From Thermococcus stetteri (lineage in GTDB: Archaea > Methanobacteriota_B > Thermococci > Thermococcales > Thermococcaceae), in the NCBI RefSeq assembly GCF_017873335.1, contig NZ_JAGGKB010000001.1, forward strand, positions 558,001 through 622,000: a stretch of DNA of 64,000 nt, in the 5' to 3' direction. Under the pieces are notes generated by a model. It ran no database searches, was not told the DNA's origin, and saw nothing but the letters and a program-made list of their open reading frames with translations. Below, in pieces: positions 51,439 to 59,841 of the stretch. Numbering within the stretch: the first letter of the stretch is position 1; the number at the start of each line of letters is the position of its first letter. The position numbers and the translations under genes are program-made.

Positions 51439-52241
51439 AGAAGCGCCTACCAGCAAGCAGGGTCTACATCAGGGACATCCTCGAGGGCTACTACGTCAGG
51501 AGCGACGGCGACTTTGAGCCGAACTACCTCATAACCAAGGACGCGAGAAAGGTCTACCGTGTCAAGGTCGTCGCCACCGTCGTAAGGGAACCCGTCATAA
51601 GCGACGACGAGACCTACGGAAAGTTCCAGATAGACGACGGGACGGGAACGATATGGGTTCTCGGCTTCCGCGATGATACGCGCTTCATAAGGCTCGTGAA
51701 GAAGGGTGATCTAGTCCAGATCATCGGAAAAGTGGCCGAATGGCGCGACGACAAGCAGATACTCGTTGAAGGAGTTGCCAGAGTCAGTCCCAACTTCTGG
51801 ATACTCCACCGCTTCGAGACCCTCAAGGAGAAGGTCGAGCACGCTGAAAAGGCCAAGATAGCCTTCGAGATATACGACCGTTACGGAATAACTGCCAAGG
51901 CCAAGGTCATAGCGAAGAACAAGGGAGTTGACGAGGAGCTCCTCCAGACGATAGACGAGCTGTACACACTGATGCTTGAGCAGAGGACCCTCGAGGAAGA
52001 GCTGTTCGAGAAGGAGGCTGAAGAAGAGGAGGAAAAGGTCGAAGGAAATCCAGAAGTCGAAAAGGCCAAAGAAGCTATTATGAAGCTCCTGAGGGAGAAG
52101 GGCAAGGCCCTGTCCCACAAGTTCATCGTGAAGAAGCTTTCCTCGGAGTTCGACGAGGAAATAATAGAGGAAGCAATAACACAGCTCCTCGCCGACGGCG
52201 AGATCTACGAGCCGGAGATAGGCTTCTACGAGCCGCTCTGA
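51435..52241 (+). CDS. rpa32: Replication protein A, 32-kDa subunit
   Basis: The 268-residue subunit has an OB fold (YRVKVVATVVREPVISDDETYGKFQIDDGTGTIWVLGF), an acidic coiled linker (EEELFEKEAEEEEEKVEG) and a C-terminal winged helix (KALSHKFIVKKLSSEFDEEIIEEAITQLLADGEIYEP), the partner-binding module seen in RPA32 proteins. It completes the trimer. Confidence 0.92.
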   Translation: MKKRLPASRVYIRDILEGYYVRSDGDFEPNYLITKDARKVYRVKVVATVVREPVISDDETYGKFQIDDGTGTIWVLGFRDDTRFIRLVKKGDLVQIIGKVAEWRDDKQILVEGVARVSPNFWILHRFETLKEKVEHAEKAKIAFEIYDRYGITAKAKVIAKNKGVDEELLQTIDELYTLMLEQRTLEEELFEKEAEEEEEKVEGNPEVEKAKEAIMKLLREKGKALSHKFIVKKLSSEFDEEIIEEAITQLLADGEIYEPEIGFYEPL

Positions 52242-52253
52242 TTTTTCTTCTTT

Positions 52254-52634
52254 TCAGTACTGTTCTCTCATTGTCCTGATGACTGGGTCGTGGATGAGCG
52301 TAGAGGTGATGCTGTCCACCATCCTGAAGAACTCGTCCTTCCCGCGCTCAAGGTCGAGGCTTTCAAGCTTTATGAGCTCGCACTTCTCGCCGAGTATCCA
52401 CTTTCCGAGGAGTATTTTCTCCCTGCCGTCCTTCCGGAGGTCTATTCTGACGAGGCCGTAGGGTATGTCAGCCGTCCACCAGTTCGCCTTGAAGGTAACC
52501 TTCCAGCCGGCATTTTCAACTGCTTTTGCAAGCTTTTCCATCGTCGTACCCGGACCGTAGGGCGTCTTGAACGTTATGACAGTCCAGAGTTCGTCCTTTT
52601 CAAGCTCTCTAACCAGTTCTTTCTCAAAATCCAT
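52254..52634 (-). CDS. Conserved hypothetical protein, 126 aa
   Basis: Not recognised. The protein is an alpha/beta domain: ELVRELEKDELWTVITFKTPYGPGTTMEKLAKAVENAGWKVTFKANWWTADIPYGLVRIDLRKDG. It resembles a small ferredoxin-like or NTF2-like fold without catalytic motifs. ATG 52634 is 5 nt after GAGGTGA. The gene is coupled to the upstream lipid synthase gene (6-nt gap), so a minor role around lipid synthesis is possible but unsupported. Confidence 0.6.
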   Translation of the reverse strand: MDFEKELVRELEKDELWTVITFKTPYGPGTTMEKLAKAVENAGWKVTFKANWWTADIPYGLVRIDLRKDGREKILLGKWILGEKCELIKLESLDLERGKDEFFRMVDSITSTLIHDPVIRTMREQY

Positions 52635-52639
52635 ATCCA

Positions 52640-53473
52640 TCACCTCACGAGCGAAGCTATGAGGAAAGCGAGCACAGCCAGGAACACGCTCACCTTAAGG
52701 AGTATCTGGGAGCGGTGGGCGCTCTCCCTGTCCTGAGACCTCAGGATGAGGAACGCCGAGTACAGGATTATCGCATCCACCGGTAGCATGGCAAGGTAGC
52801 CGAGACCAATACCAGCCTTGACCGGCAGGAAAGATGCTACGACAGTCAAGATAGCGAAGAGAGCGCCAACGTAAGCGGCTTTCTTCCTCCCAACTAGTAT
52901 GGGCAGCGTCTTTGCACCCTTCACCATGTCTCCCTCGATGTCCTCGATGTCCTTTATGACCTCTCTCGCCACGTTAACTAAGAATGCACACAGGGCGAGC
53001 GTCCCTGCGAGGCCTATTTCGCCAACCGCTATAGCACCGTAGAGGGGCGTCGCACCCGTCAGAGACGCTACAGCAATGTTTCCGACAAAGGGCATCGGCT
53101 TCAGCTTCCAAGCGTAGAGGAACATGGTAACGTAGGCAACGATCGCCAGCAGGAAGTCCCAGATGTTTATGAACCACGCGAGGACTATGCCAACTATGAA
53201 GAGGGCAATCGAGTACCAGAAGGCAGTTTTTCTGCTCATGGCCCCTCTGGGAAGGGGCCTCTCCGGCCTGTTTATCTTGTCTATCTCGTAGTCAAAGTAG
53301 TCGTTTATAGTGTTCCCACCGGCACACCCGAGGAAGACCACCAAGAACACGAGGGCGGCAATTTTTAGTCCAGGAAGCCCCCCAGCGGCCACTATCGAGC
53401 CTAAGACTCCAACTATTCCAGCCAAAGCGCAGTTGTGAGGTCTCGTGATCTCAACGAAGGCCCTGAGCTCCAT
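52640..53473 (-). CDS. UbiA prenyltransferase, likely digeranylgeranylglyceryl phosphate synthase
   Basis: The 277-residue membrane enzyme has about eight helices and the two Asp-rich motifs of UbiA enzymes: NTINDYFDYEIDKINRPERPLP (near 55-76) and DIEDIEGDMVKGAKTLP. The archaeal member that adds the second geranylgeranyl chain to geranylgeranylglyceryl phosphate (DGGGPS) fits best. The pathway would build archaeal ether lipids. A 14-bp palindrome overlaps its SD just upstream. Confidence 0.87.
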   Translation of the reverse strand: MELRAFVEITRPHNCALAGIVGVLGSIVAAGGLPGLKIAALVFLVVFLGCAGGNTINDYFDYEIDKINRPERPLPRGAMSRKTAFWYSIALFIVGIVLAWFINIWDFLLAIVAYVTMFLYAWKLKPMPFVGNIAVASLTGATPLYGAIAVGEIGLAGTLALCAFLVNVAREVIKDIEDIEGDMVKGAKTLPILVGRKKAAYVGALFAILTVVASFLPVKAGIGLGYLAMLPVDAIILYSAFLILRSQDRESAHRSQILLKVSVFLAVLAFLIASLVR

Positions 53474-53474
53474 A

Positions 53475-53488
53475 TTAGGTGCACCTAA
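53475..53488. promoter_or_regulatory. 14-bp palindrome over the SD of the lipid synthase gene
   Basis: TTAGGTGCACCTAA is a perfect palindrome ending 2 nt before the ATG at 53473. On the minus strand AGGTG inside it is the SD, 8 nt from the ATG. The TATA-like TTTAAAAAAG (about 53515-53506) puts the transcript start near or inside the palindrome. It could be an operator, or pair two mRNAs. Confidence 0.5.
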
Positions 53489-53520
53489 CCAAACTTTGTG
53501 AGAGCTTTTTTAAAGGTTTG

Positions 53521-54576
53521 CTAAAGCTCATCGCGCCTTAACAGACCCAGCTCCTCCCCCTCCTCCGTGACCCTTATGCGGCCAAAACGGATTTCCCTGA
53601 CCCGAGATAGGTCGTTCACAGGAGTCAAAACTTGTAGCGTTCCCTCGCTGAAGTTCACCCACTTGAGGATACCAACCCCCAGGCAAAGGCCCTCGTCGTC
53701 TATAAGGCCCACGAGGAGGTTGCTCAGCTTTTCGAAATCAATCGCCTTCAGTTCCCTTGAGTGAGCGCGCGGAAACCTTTCAACATCGGCCTTAACGACA
53801 GTGTAAGCCCCGTTCTTCCAGCCAGCCAGCACTACCCACCCAAAGGCCTTTTCCAGGATTTCTTTCTCCCCTGCACTGATTGGAGTACCATGGAAGAGCG
53901 ACGTACCGGTTATGGCGACCGCAGAGGTGCTGAACTCAACAAGCTGGGAGTCTTTGAAGTAGGCTCCCCACTTCTCTGCCCTCAAATCCCTTCTCTCTTC
54001 ATGGTGGTATCTCCTCGCGGTTTCGCTGACGCTCAGCTCAACCACTTCCCCGTACGGTTCTAACGCCCTGACAAGCCCTGAAAGCTCCCCCGAATGGATC
54101 ACGGCAATTAGATCAGGCATCACCAGTTCTGCCTTAAGGCGCTTCATTTCGGCCCCAACACCCGTGACAAACCCAGTCGTGTCGATGAGTATCACATCCG
54201 CAAGGTCTATGGCGACATCCACCATCCTCTTTACTCCCACCGCCATTTCACCTATGAACTGGGCGGGGGCTGTCGTTCCCACAAAGTAGTGTGCCCACCC
54301 CTCAAGATCGCTCATGCTCTCGAAGGGGCCCTCTGGAACTGCCAAGCTCACCGTCGCCGGAGGGAGAACTCCCTTCTGACCGACGTCTGAGTCCACGATG
54401 GCAATCCTGAATCCTAAGGACAAAAGTTCGTTCCCCAAAAATGTTATCAATGTGCTCTTCCCACTGTCCACGCCACCAATGACCATTAGCTTAAACGGCT
54501 TGTCATGGCCTGCTATGCTCCTGAGAAGTTCAATCCTATCCTTTGGGACGTCCTGGGTGTACCTGGCCTTGTTCAT
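53521..54576 (-). CDS. Clp1/Grc3-type RNA 5'-hydroxyl kinase
   Basis: The 351-residue P-loop kinase has Walker A GGVDSGKSTL near residue 35, DSDVGQKGVLPPATVSL (the Clp1 signature), DTTGFVTG (Walker B/lid) and a C-terminal beta-rich domain. Archaeal Clp1 homologues such as the Pyrococcus horikoshii enzyme phosphorylate RNA 5' ends. The likely role is RNA repair or tRNA processing. A GGGAGGGA site lies 9 nt before ATG 54576. Confidence 0.87.
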   Translation of the reverse strand: MNKARYTQDVPKDRIELLRSIAGHDKPFKLMVIGGVDSGKSTLITFLGNELLSLGFRIAIVDSDVGQKGVLPPATVSLAVPEGPFESMSDLEGWAHYFVGTTAPAQFIGEMAVGVKRMVDVAIDLADVILIDTTGFVTGVGAEMKRLKAELVMPDLIAVIHSGELSGLVRALEPYGEVVELSVSETARRYHHEERRDLRAEKWGAYFKDSQLVEFSTSAVAITGTSLFHGTPISAGEKEILEKAFGWVVLAGWKNGAYTVVKADVERFPRAHSRELKAIDFEKLSNLLVGLIDDEGLCLGVGILKWVNFSEGTLQVLTPVNDLSRVREIRFGRIRVTEEGEELGLLRRDEL

Positions 54577-54726
54577 GATTTTAAGTCCCTCCCAAAGGTT
54601 AAAAAGATTAGGCCGCCAACTTAGACAGGAAAACTTATAAGTTTGACTTCTGTTGCAATGACTACCGAAAGATCATGCTTTACATTTATCGATATATCAA
54701 GTTTGAGAATTCGAGAGGTGATTGAG

Positions 54727-55191
54727 ATGAACGAAGGAACCACACTGACCCCGCGTCAGTTGAGGCTTTTGAAGAAGCTCTATCAGGAAGGAAAGACAAT
54801 AGAGGTTCACACCGTTGAAAAAACTCAGGACGAGCTATCGAAAGAGCTTGGAATAACCAGGCAGGCACTGAGCAACCACCTGAAGGTGCTCAAGGAACTA
54901 GGATACATCAGAACGGGCAGGGGGTTCATAGACCTGACAGATAAGGCCCTTGAACTTCTCGGAGAGAAGAAAGGAGATGTCTTCGTCTTCGTCAAGATCG
55001 AGCCGACGAAGAGAAAGCAGGTCTATGAGGCCATAAGAAAGCTGAATCTGAAGAAGATATACCGCGTTACCGGAGACATAGACCTGATAATAGAGGCGGA
55101 CAAGGGCAGGCTTGACGAAATACTTGAAGATATAGCCTTGTTGGATGGGGTAAAAGAGACGAACACGCACCTCGTCTTAGAGGTTCTATGA
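54727..55191 (+). CDS. HTH transcriptional regulator with Lrp-like ligand domain
   Basis: The 154-residue protein has a winged helix (KTQDELSKELGITRQALSNHLKVLKELGYIRTGRGFIDLTDK), then an Lrp/AsnC-like alpha/beta domain (DVFVFVKIEPTKRKQVYEAIRKLN...YRVTGDIDLIIEADKGRLDEIL). ATG 54727 follows GAGGTGA by 5 nt. The open frame further upstream covers promoter sequence with TATA-like TTATAAG near 54635 and ATATATC near 54691. The regulon is unknown. It overlaps engB convergently by 6 nt. Confidence 0.78.
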   Translation: MNEGTTLTPRQLRLLKKLYQEGKTIEVHTVEKTQDELSKELGITRQALSNHLKVLKELGYIRTGRGFIDLTDKALELLGEKKGDVFVFVKIEPTKRKQVYEAIRKLNLKKIYRVTGDIDLIIEADKGRLDEILEDIALLDGVKETNTHLVLEVL

Positions 55192-55737
55192 TCCCCTTAT
55201 CTTCTTCTCCATTATAGACTTTAGTTCATCGAGGTTCTTCCCGAACTTCGCCGAGATGGGGACGAAGGTCTCGCCGATCTCGCTATATGGGACGCCGAAC
55301 TTCTCAGCCAAGAAGTGAATGACCCCCCTAACGTTCTTCACCTTGTCTATTTTGTTTACCGCGACAATGGTTGGTATCTCAAGCTCGCGGAGGAACTGGT
55401 AGAACTCCACGTCTATCGGTATCTCTCCCCTTTTCTCCCAGCGTTCGATTATCTCGGGCGCTACCTTTCCGTCAACTACGAGAACGGCCAGTTCTATCTT
55501 ATCGGCGTTGTCCTCGATGAAGTGGACTATCTCGTCCTTTATCCTCTCCTGGACCTTCTTCGGCAGACCGCTCATGAACCCAAAGCCAGGGAGGTCCACT
55601 ACCTTCTTCCCACGCCACTCGACCTCCACCGGCCTTCTGGTGACACCGGGGCGCTTTCCTCTCCTGACTTTTTTCCCGGTAAGCTGAAATACCAGGGTGC
55701 TCTTTCCAACGTTTGAGCGCCCCGCGAATATTATCAT
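55186..55737 (-). CDS. engB: EngB/YihA-type GTPase
   Basis: The 183-residue GTPase is near the usual EngB length. It has G1 GRSNVGKST (6-14), G2 GVTRRPVE, G3 DLPGFGFMSG and G4 NKIDK. EngB acts in large-subunit ribosome assembly. ATG 55737 follows GGTGGTGA. The longer frame to 55944 is antisense to the coiled-coil gene's start and is rejected. Confidence 0.88.
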   Translation of the reverse strand: MIIFAGRSNVGKSTLVFQLTGKKVRRGKRPGVTRRPVEVEWRGKKVVDLPGFGFMSGLPKKVQERIKDEIVHFIEDNADKIELAVLVVDGKVAPEIIERWEKRGEIPIDVEFYQFLRELEIPTIVAVNKIDKVKNVRGVIHFLAEKFGVPYSEIGETFVPISAKFGKNLDELKSIMEKKIRGS

Positions 55738-55831
55738 TGTTTCACCACCGGGTATTTTCCCCTCGGGGCCACTTATAAACCTTGGCGGAAAGGTTAAGTA
55801 GAAGTTAAGCGTAAAAACTGCGGTGGTCTCT

Positions 55832-56485
55832 ATGCAGGAGAGCGATGCCAGGGCAAACCAGCTCATCAATAAGTTTGTAATATCCCTCACAGAGGGGAAG
55901 ATCCTCGGATACGTTACCGACATCAACGTTGAAGTCGAAGGCAACCAGTTCTACTTCATTCTGAAGATGAAAGAAGTTGAAAACCTCGGGAGCGGGCAGA
56001 CCGTCTTTACCAGTGAGAGGAAGCTTAAGATAAGCCCCGATGACATAGTTAACGTCGGTCCCCACGTCATAATCCTCGGGAGCGGTAAAGTTCCACCGCT
56101 GAGGGAAATAGAGCGGCTTCATCAGATATCGGAGGAGTACAACAACCTAGTCTCAGAGCTCGAGGCCAAAGAAAAGCTAATCGAAGAGCTAAAAGAAGAA
56201 AACTACAGGCTCAAGAGAGAGCTCGACGAACTCCAGCGCGAGCTGAGGAAGTACGAGGTTATGAAGGAGGACTTCGAGAACCTCAAGGAGCAACTCATAA
56301 GGCAGGAAGGCCAGCTCGAGATGGCGAGAGACTACATAAGGCTCCTCGAGGGTATGAGGGGCGACATTGACAGGATAAAGAGCACTGTGGAGAGCCTCAT
56401 CGGAACGGAGCTTGAAAAAATCGTTAGGGGGATAATAAACGAGGAGCTCAATGCAAGAGGACTGAAAAAGACGAGCTTCCTTTAG
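55832..56485 (+). CDS. Coiled-coil protein with N-terminal beta domain
   Basis: Not recognised by name. The 217-residue protein begins with a small beta-barrel-like domain (NKFVISLTEGKILGYVTDINVEVEGNQFYFIL), which resembles PRC-barrel sequences. A long coiled coil follows (about residues 90-190; LVSELEAKEKLIEELKEENYRLKRELDELQRELRKYEVM), then a C-terminal helix. PRC-type domains bind proteins or RNA, so an adaptor role is plausible. ATG 55832 follows GGTGGT. Its 3' end overlaps the stop of the Sec61-beta gene by 4 nt. Confidence 0.68.
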   Translation: MQESDARANQLINKFVISLTEGKILGYVTDINVEVEGNQFYFILKMKEVENLGSGQTVFTSERKLKISPDDIVNVGPHVIILGSGKVPPLREIERLHQISEEYNNLVSELEAKEKLIEELKEENYRLKRELDELQRELRKYEVMKEDFENLKEQLIRQEGQLEMARDYIRLLEGMRGDIDRIKSTVESLIGTELEKIVRGIINEELNARGLKKTSFL

Positions 56486-56652
56486 CCGAATATGCTTGAG
56501 CCAAACATGTGAAGTATGAACTCAAAGGCTACCAGCAGGAGCGTTAGGGCTATAACTCCCTTCGGGCTGATCTTGACTGCCCTAGTGTCCTCGTCGAAGA
56601 ACCTCATCAAACCGGCACCTGTTGGCGGGAGAGTTGCCTTTTCCTTCGCCAT
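56482..56652 (-). CDS. secG: Protein translocase subunit Sec61-beta
   Basis: This 56-residue gene was found by translating the short minus-strand frame. The protein starts AKEKATLPPTGAGLMRFFDE and ends with one membrane span (GVIALTLLLVAFEFILHMFG), the archaeal Sec61-beta pattern. It is a non-essential tail-anchored subunit of the SecYE channel. GGTGA lies 6 nt upstream of ATG 56652. Confidence 0.92.
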   Translation of the reverse strand: MAKEKATLPPTGAGLMRFFDEDTRAVKISPKGVIALTLLLVAFEFILHMFGSSIFG

Positions 56653-56719
56653 GTTTTCTCACCTTCTTTGGGTTCTTAAGTGGGTTTATTTAAACTTCAC
56701 GGTAAGGTTTTTAAATGCT

Positions 56720-56763
56720 CCGCTTAAGAGCGGTCGGGAAAGGGCAATGCCCAATGAATCCCG
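56720..56763 (+). promoter_or_regulatory. Structured leader upstream of eS6
   Basis: Two hairpins precede the eS6 gene. One is CCGCT-TAAG-AGCGG (56720-56733). The second has an outer stem CGGG/CCCG (56735-56738 with 56760-56763) and an inner stem GGGC-AAT-GCCC (56742-56752). An asymmetric loop, AAA opposite AATGAAT, has a k-turn-like look. TATA-like TTTTTAAAT (56708-56716) places the start near 56738, so the second hairpin would be at the mRNA 5' end. Confidence 0.4.
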
Positions 56764-56785
56764 CTGATGAATGGAGGTGGGAGGA

Positions 56786-57163
56786 ATGGCGACCTTCAAG
56801 CTGGTTATATCAAACCCGAAGAACGGAGTTGCAAAGCAGGTTGAGATAAGCGGTGCAGAAGCTGACAGGCTCATTGGAAGGAGAATAGGCGAGGAGATCC
56901 CGGCAAGCGAGCTCGGCCTCAACCTCTCCGAGATATTCGGTGAGGAGATCCCGGCCGATGCCAAGCTCAGGATCACTGGCGGAACCGATAAGGACGGCTT
57001 CCCAATGAGGCCCGACGTCCACGGCCCAAGGAGGGTTAAGATTCTCCTCTCACGCGGCCCCGGCTTCAGGCCCAGGGAGAGGGGCGAGAGGAGGAAGAAG
57101 ACCGTCCACGGCAACACCATAAGCCCGAACATCGTGCAGATAAACATGAAGATCGTGTTCTGA
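56786..57163 (+). CDS. rps6e: 30S ribosomal protein eS6
   Basis: The 125-residue archaeal S6e has [28 protein letters not shown], and the family motif [47 protein letters not shown] second GEEIPA direct repeat (about 40 and 58) is a family trait. It is a small-subunit component. ATG 56786 follows GGTGGGAGG. Confidence 0.95.
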   Translation: MATFKLVISNPKNGVAKQVEISGAEADRLIGRRIGEEIPASELGLNLSEIFGEEIPADAKLRITGGTDKDGFPMRPDVHGPRRVKILLSRGPGFRPRERGERRKKTVHGNTISPNIVQINMKIVF

Positions 57164-57341
57164 CCTTCTCCTTAATTTTGCTTAACTTCTTTTAATGTCA
57201 ATGTTTTCAGTTCTTTGTGTTGAATCTCTATGCAACCCTTTGTCCGGATTCCTTTTGATTGGTTCTACATGAAAGACGTAACTCTTGAGTAAAGCTATAC
57301 TCAAAAAAGCTAACAATTATTACACAACATAGTTAGAAAAG

Positions 57342-57393
57342 TTTATAAAAACAAAGTGATTAAGAGGTACTACAAACAATCTCGAAGAGGTGA
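57342..57393 (+). promoter_or_regulatory. Strong promoter and SD of the decayed peptide locus
   Basis: TTTATAAAA (57342-57350), preceded by a purine-rich AGAAAAG BRE, and SD GAGGTGA (57387-57393), 5 nt before GTG 57399, form a complete expression signal. A CTAAC/GTTAG dyad (57310-57314, 57332-57336) lies just upstream. The signals are intact although the reading frames that follow are broken. Confidence 0.6.
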
Positions 57394-57398
57394 ACGCA

Positions 57399-57638
57399 GT
57401 GAAGTGGAAGCCCTTAATGGCGGTCCTGTTAGGACTGCTGATTAAAGTTTGACGCAGGGTACGGCAGACATGGAGTAATTACTTTAGGAATGAGTAATCT
57501 CGACAACTTTATTGTTGCATTCCTCGGCAATTTAGGAGCTAAAAATGGGTCAATAAACTCGTTGAATTCATATCCAAGGGTCGACTATCTGCTTTAGGAG
57601 AGGCACTTTCAGTAGTTACAATTTTGGCCTCGGGGTAA
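57399..57638 (+). pseudogene. Small amphipathic peptide gene, frameshifted
   Basis: GTG 57399 starts KWKPLMAVLLGLL, a signal- or leader-like segment, then stops at 57450. From 57448 another frame reads FDAGYGRHGVITLGMSNLDN and FIVAFLGNLGA. From about 57543 a third reads KWVNKLVEFISKGRLSALGE and ALSVVTILASG, then a stop (57636-57638). Removing one A at 57444-57446 and adding one A to 57541-57545 joins all three into about 79 residues. The product would be hydrophobic and amphipathic with a short leader, the style of a leader-peptide-borne antimicrobial. No family match can be claimed. Confidence 0.5.
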
Positions 57639-57666
57639 ACATCGACGCTCTGTCCTTTACGGAGGT

Positions 57667-57987
57667 ATGAAAATTGTTCGTTCTATATTTTCTTTACTAG
57701 CATTTACTCCATTTACTGGAATAATAGCAATATTAACGGGACTTCCGTTTGTTAAGATTGACACTAAAACTAAACTTGCTTATTCTCTCCTTGGGTTTAT
57801 TTTGGGGACTATTTCGGGGGTACTCCTTTGGGGGGGACTCGTGGATTTTCGAAGAGCTGAGACTTGGATACCGAGAACAGGGAATATGGGGTTTTGTTGG
57901 AGGCACCCTGATTATACTGTTGTTGTCTTTTGTTGTCTTTACTAGTTGCATGGTTCTCCGAAAAAGGCAGAAGGAGGACACAACTAT
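57667..57987 (+). pseudogene. Membrane protein gene, frameshifted at a G7 run
   Basis: ATG 57667 (SD GGAGG directly before it) begins IVRSIFSLLAFTPFTGIIA with two membrane spans. After the G7 run at 57830-57836 the frame goes off. The next frame reads DSWIFEELRLGYREQGIWGF and VGGTLIILLLSFVVFTSCMV, a sensible third span. Six Gs would restore one frame. An overlapping ATGA near 57986 would couple it to the next fragment. Possibly an immunity or export protein of the preceding peptide, by position only. Confidence 0.5.
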
Positions 57988-58453
57988 GAAAGTAGAGACA
58001 CAAGGATTCAGTAGCGTTTGTTTTGTTTTAATCCAGATTTTGGGGTTTTATGTTATGCTTTAGGATAATAGATGCTTCCATATGGAAGATATGGACAGCA
58101 ATTATAGGGGTTGGATTTAGGTTTCTTTTACAAATTTTGGCCATTGAAGTTGTTATCTGGATAATAACCAGGATACAAAGCCACGTCTAAGGATATAAAA
58201 GTAACCTTTATTCCGTTTTTGATTGGTGGTGTTTTCTGTACCTTACTTAGGGGTGTGAACTAGTTTGTTTGGAGTGCTCCTTATTTCACTTCGCTAAAAC
58301 TTGTTTTGGAATCCTTGATTATGAGTATAGGATGGTTCACGTCAGTTTACATACTAGGAAGAAACGTAAGTTCAAAAACTTCAAAGATAACAGGATACAT
58401 TAGCATCAATAGGGAGTGGTGTTGGTGTATACATCCTCATGCCACCAACCTGA
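57986..58453 (+). pseudogene. Second membrane protein gene, multiply disrupted
   Basis: ATG 57986 (GGAGG 8 nt upstream) starts KVETQGFSSVCFVLIQILGF and stops at 58061. Other frames continue it: ASIWKIWTAIIGVGFRFLLQ (stop 58188), then TSKDIKVTFIPFLIGGVFCT with an in-frame TAG at 58261-58263, then WSAPYFTSLKLVLESLIMSI, and finally TLASIGSGVGVYILMPPT with a stop at 58451. Together these would make about 150 residues with five spans. At least three frameshifts and one nonsense codon argue for true decay here. Confidence 0.5.
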
Positions 58454-58565
58454 AACAATCAAAAACAACAATATGTAGTCCCAATCTGCCTGCCTAAAAT
58501 CTCAAGGGCACCATGAAGAAACCTTAATAAGCGCCCGCCTTTTCTACTCATTAGAGGTGAGAGAG

Positions 58566-59798
58566 ATGGCGAAGAAGAAGGAGTTTAGGCAGGCCGAGGT
58601 CAACATCGGTATGGTTGGTCACGTTGATCACGGTAAAACAACACTCACGAAGGCCCTAACTGGAATCTGGACTGATACACACAGCGAGGAGCTGAGGAGA
58701 GGTATTACAATCAAGATAGGCTTTGCCGATGCCGAGATAAGGAAGTGTCCGCACTGCGGAAGGTACTCCACCTCTCCGATCTGCCCGTACTGCGGCCACG
58801 AGACCGAGTTCGAGAGGAGGGTTTCGTTCATAGACGCTCCGGGCCACGAGGCGCTGATGACGACCATGTTGGCAGGGGCTTCCCTCATGGACGGCGCAGT
58901 CCTCGTCATAGCTGCCAACGAGGGAGTAATGCCCCAGACGAGGGAGCACCTGATGGCCCTCCAGATAGTAGGCAACAAGAACATAGTCATAGCCCTCAAC
59001 AAGATTGAACTTGTTGACAGGGAGAAGGTCATGGAGCGCTACCAGGAGGTCAAGGAGTTCGTGAAGGGCACCGTTGCTGAAAATGCACCCATAATCCCGA
59101 TTTCAGCTCTCCACGGTGCGAACGTTGACGTCCTTCTCGCGGCGATAGAGGAGTTCATACCGACTCCAAAGCGCGACCCGAACAAGCCGCCCAAGATGCT
59201 CGTTCTTAGGAGCTTCGACGTCAACAAGCCCGGAACACCGCCGGAGAAGCTCGTCGGCGGTGTCATAGGTGGTTCGATAGTCCAGGGCAAGCTGAGGGTC
59301 GGAGACGAGATCGAGATAAGGCCCGGCGTTCCATATGAGGAGCACGGCAGGATAAAGTACGAGCCGATAACGACGGAGATAGTGTCGCTCCAGGCCGGCG
59401 GGCGCTTTGTGGAGGAAGCCTATCCTGGAGGTCTCGTGGGTGTAGGCACTAAGCTCGACCCGTTCCTCACGAAGGGCGACCTGATGGCCGGAAACGTCGT
59501 CGGAAAGCCAAGGAAACTACCGCCAGTCTGGGACGAGCTCACACTCGAAGTCCACCTGCTTGAGCGCGTCGTTGGAACTGAGGAGGAGCTCAAGGTCGAG
59601 CCGATAAAGAGGAGGGAAGTCCTCCTGCTCAACGTGGGCACTGCCAGGACGATGGGCCTCGTAACCGGCCTCGGAAAGGACACCGTTGAGCTCAAGCTCC
59701 AGATACCGGTCTGCGCCGAGGTCGGCGACAGGGTTGCCATCAGCAGGCAGGTCGGGAGCAGGTGGAGGCTCATCGGTTACGGCTTCATAAGGGAGTGA
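58566..59798 (+). CDS. Translation initiation factor aIF2, gamma subunit
   Basis: The 410-residue GTPase delivers initiator tRNA to the ribosome. It has G1 [14 protein letters not shown] (near 18-31), a zinc knuckle [17 protein letters not shown] (near 57-73), G3 [11 protein letters not shown]4 NKIEL and C-terminal beta-barrel domains II and III. ATG 58566 follows GAGGTGA by 5 nt. It heads an operon with a PIN nuclease gene. Confidence 0.96.
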   Translation: MAKKKEFRQAEVNIGMVGHVDHGKTTLTKALTGIWTDTHSEELRRGITIKIGFADAEIRKCPHCGRYSTSPICPYCGHETEFERRVSFIDAPGHEALMTTMLAGASLMDGAVLVIAANEGVMPQTREHLMALQIVGNKNIVIALNKIELVDREKVMERYQEVKEFVKGTVAENAPIIPISALHGANVDVLLAAIEEFIPTPKRDPNKPPKMLVLRSFDVNKPGTPPEKLVGGVIGGSIVQGKLRVGDEIEIRPGVPYEEHGRIKYEPITTEIVSLQAGGRFVEEAYPGGLVGVGTKLDPFLTKGDLMAGNVVGKPRKLPPVWDELTLEVHLLERVVGTEEELKVEPIKRREVLLLNVGTARTMGLVTGLGKDTVELKLQIPVCAEVGDRVAISRQVGSRWRLIGYGFIRE

Positions 59799-59841
59799 TC
59801 TTCTCCCATAATTCTTGAATTTTGAGGTTCTGGTGGTTCTT

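Noticed and set aside
55738-55944. N-terminal extension of EngB
   Set aside because: The extension is antisense to the start of the coiled-coil gene, and the GTPase domain begins at the normal place from ATG 55737.
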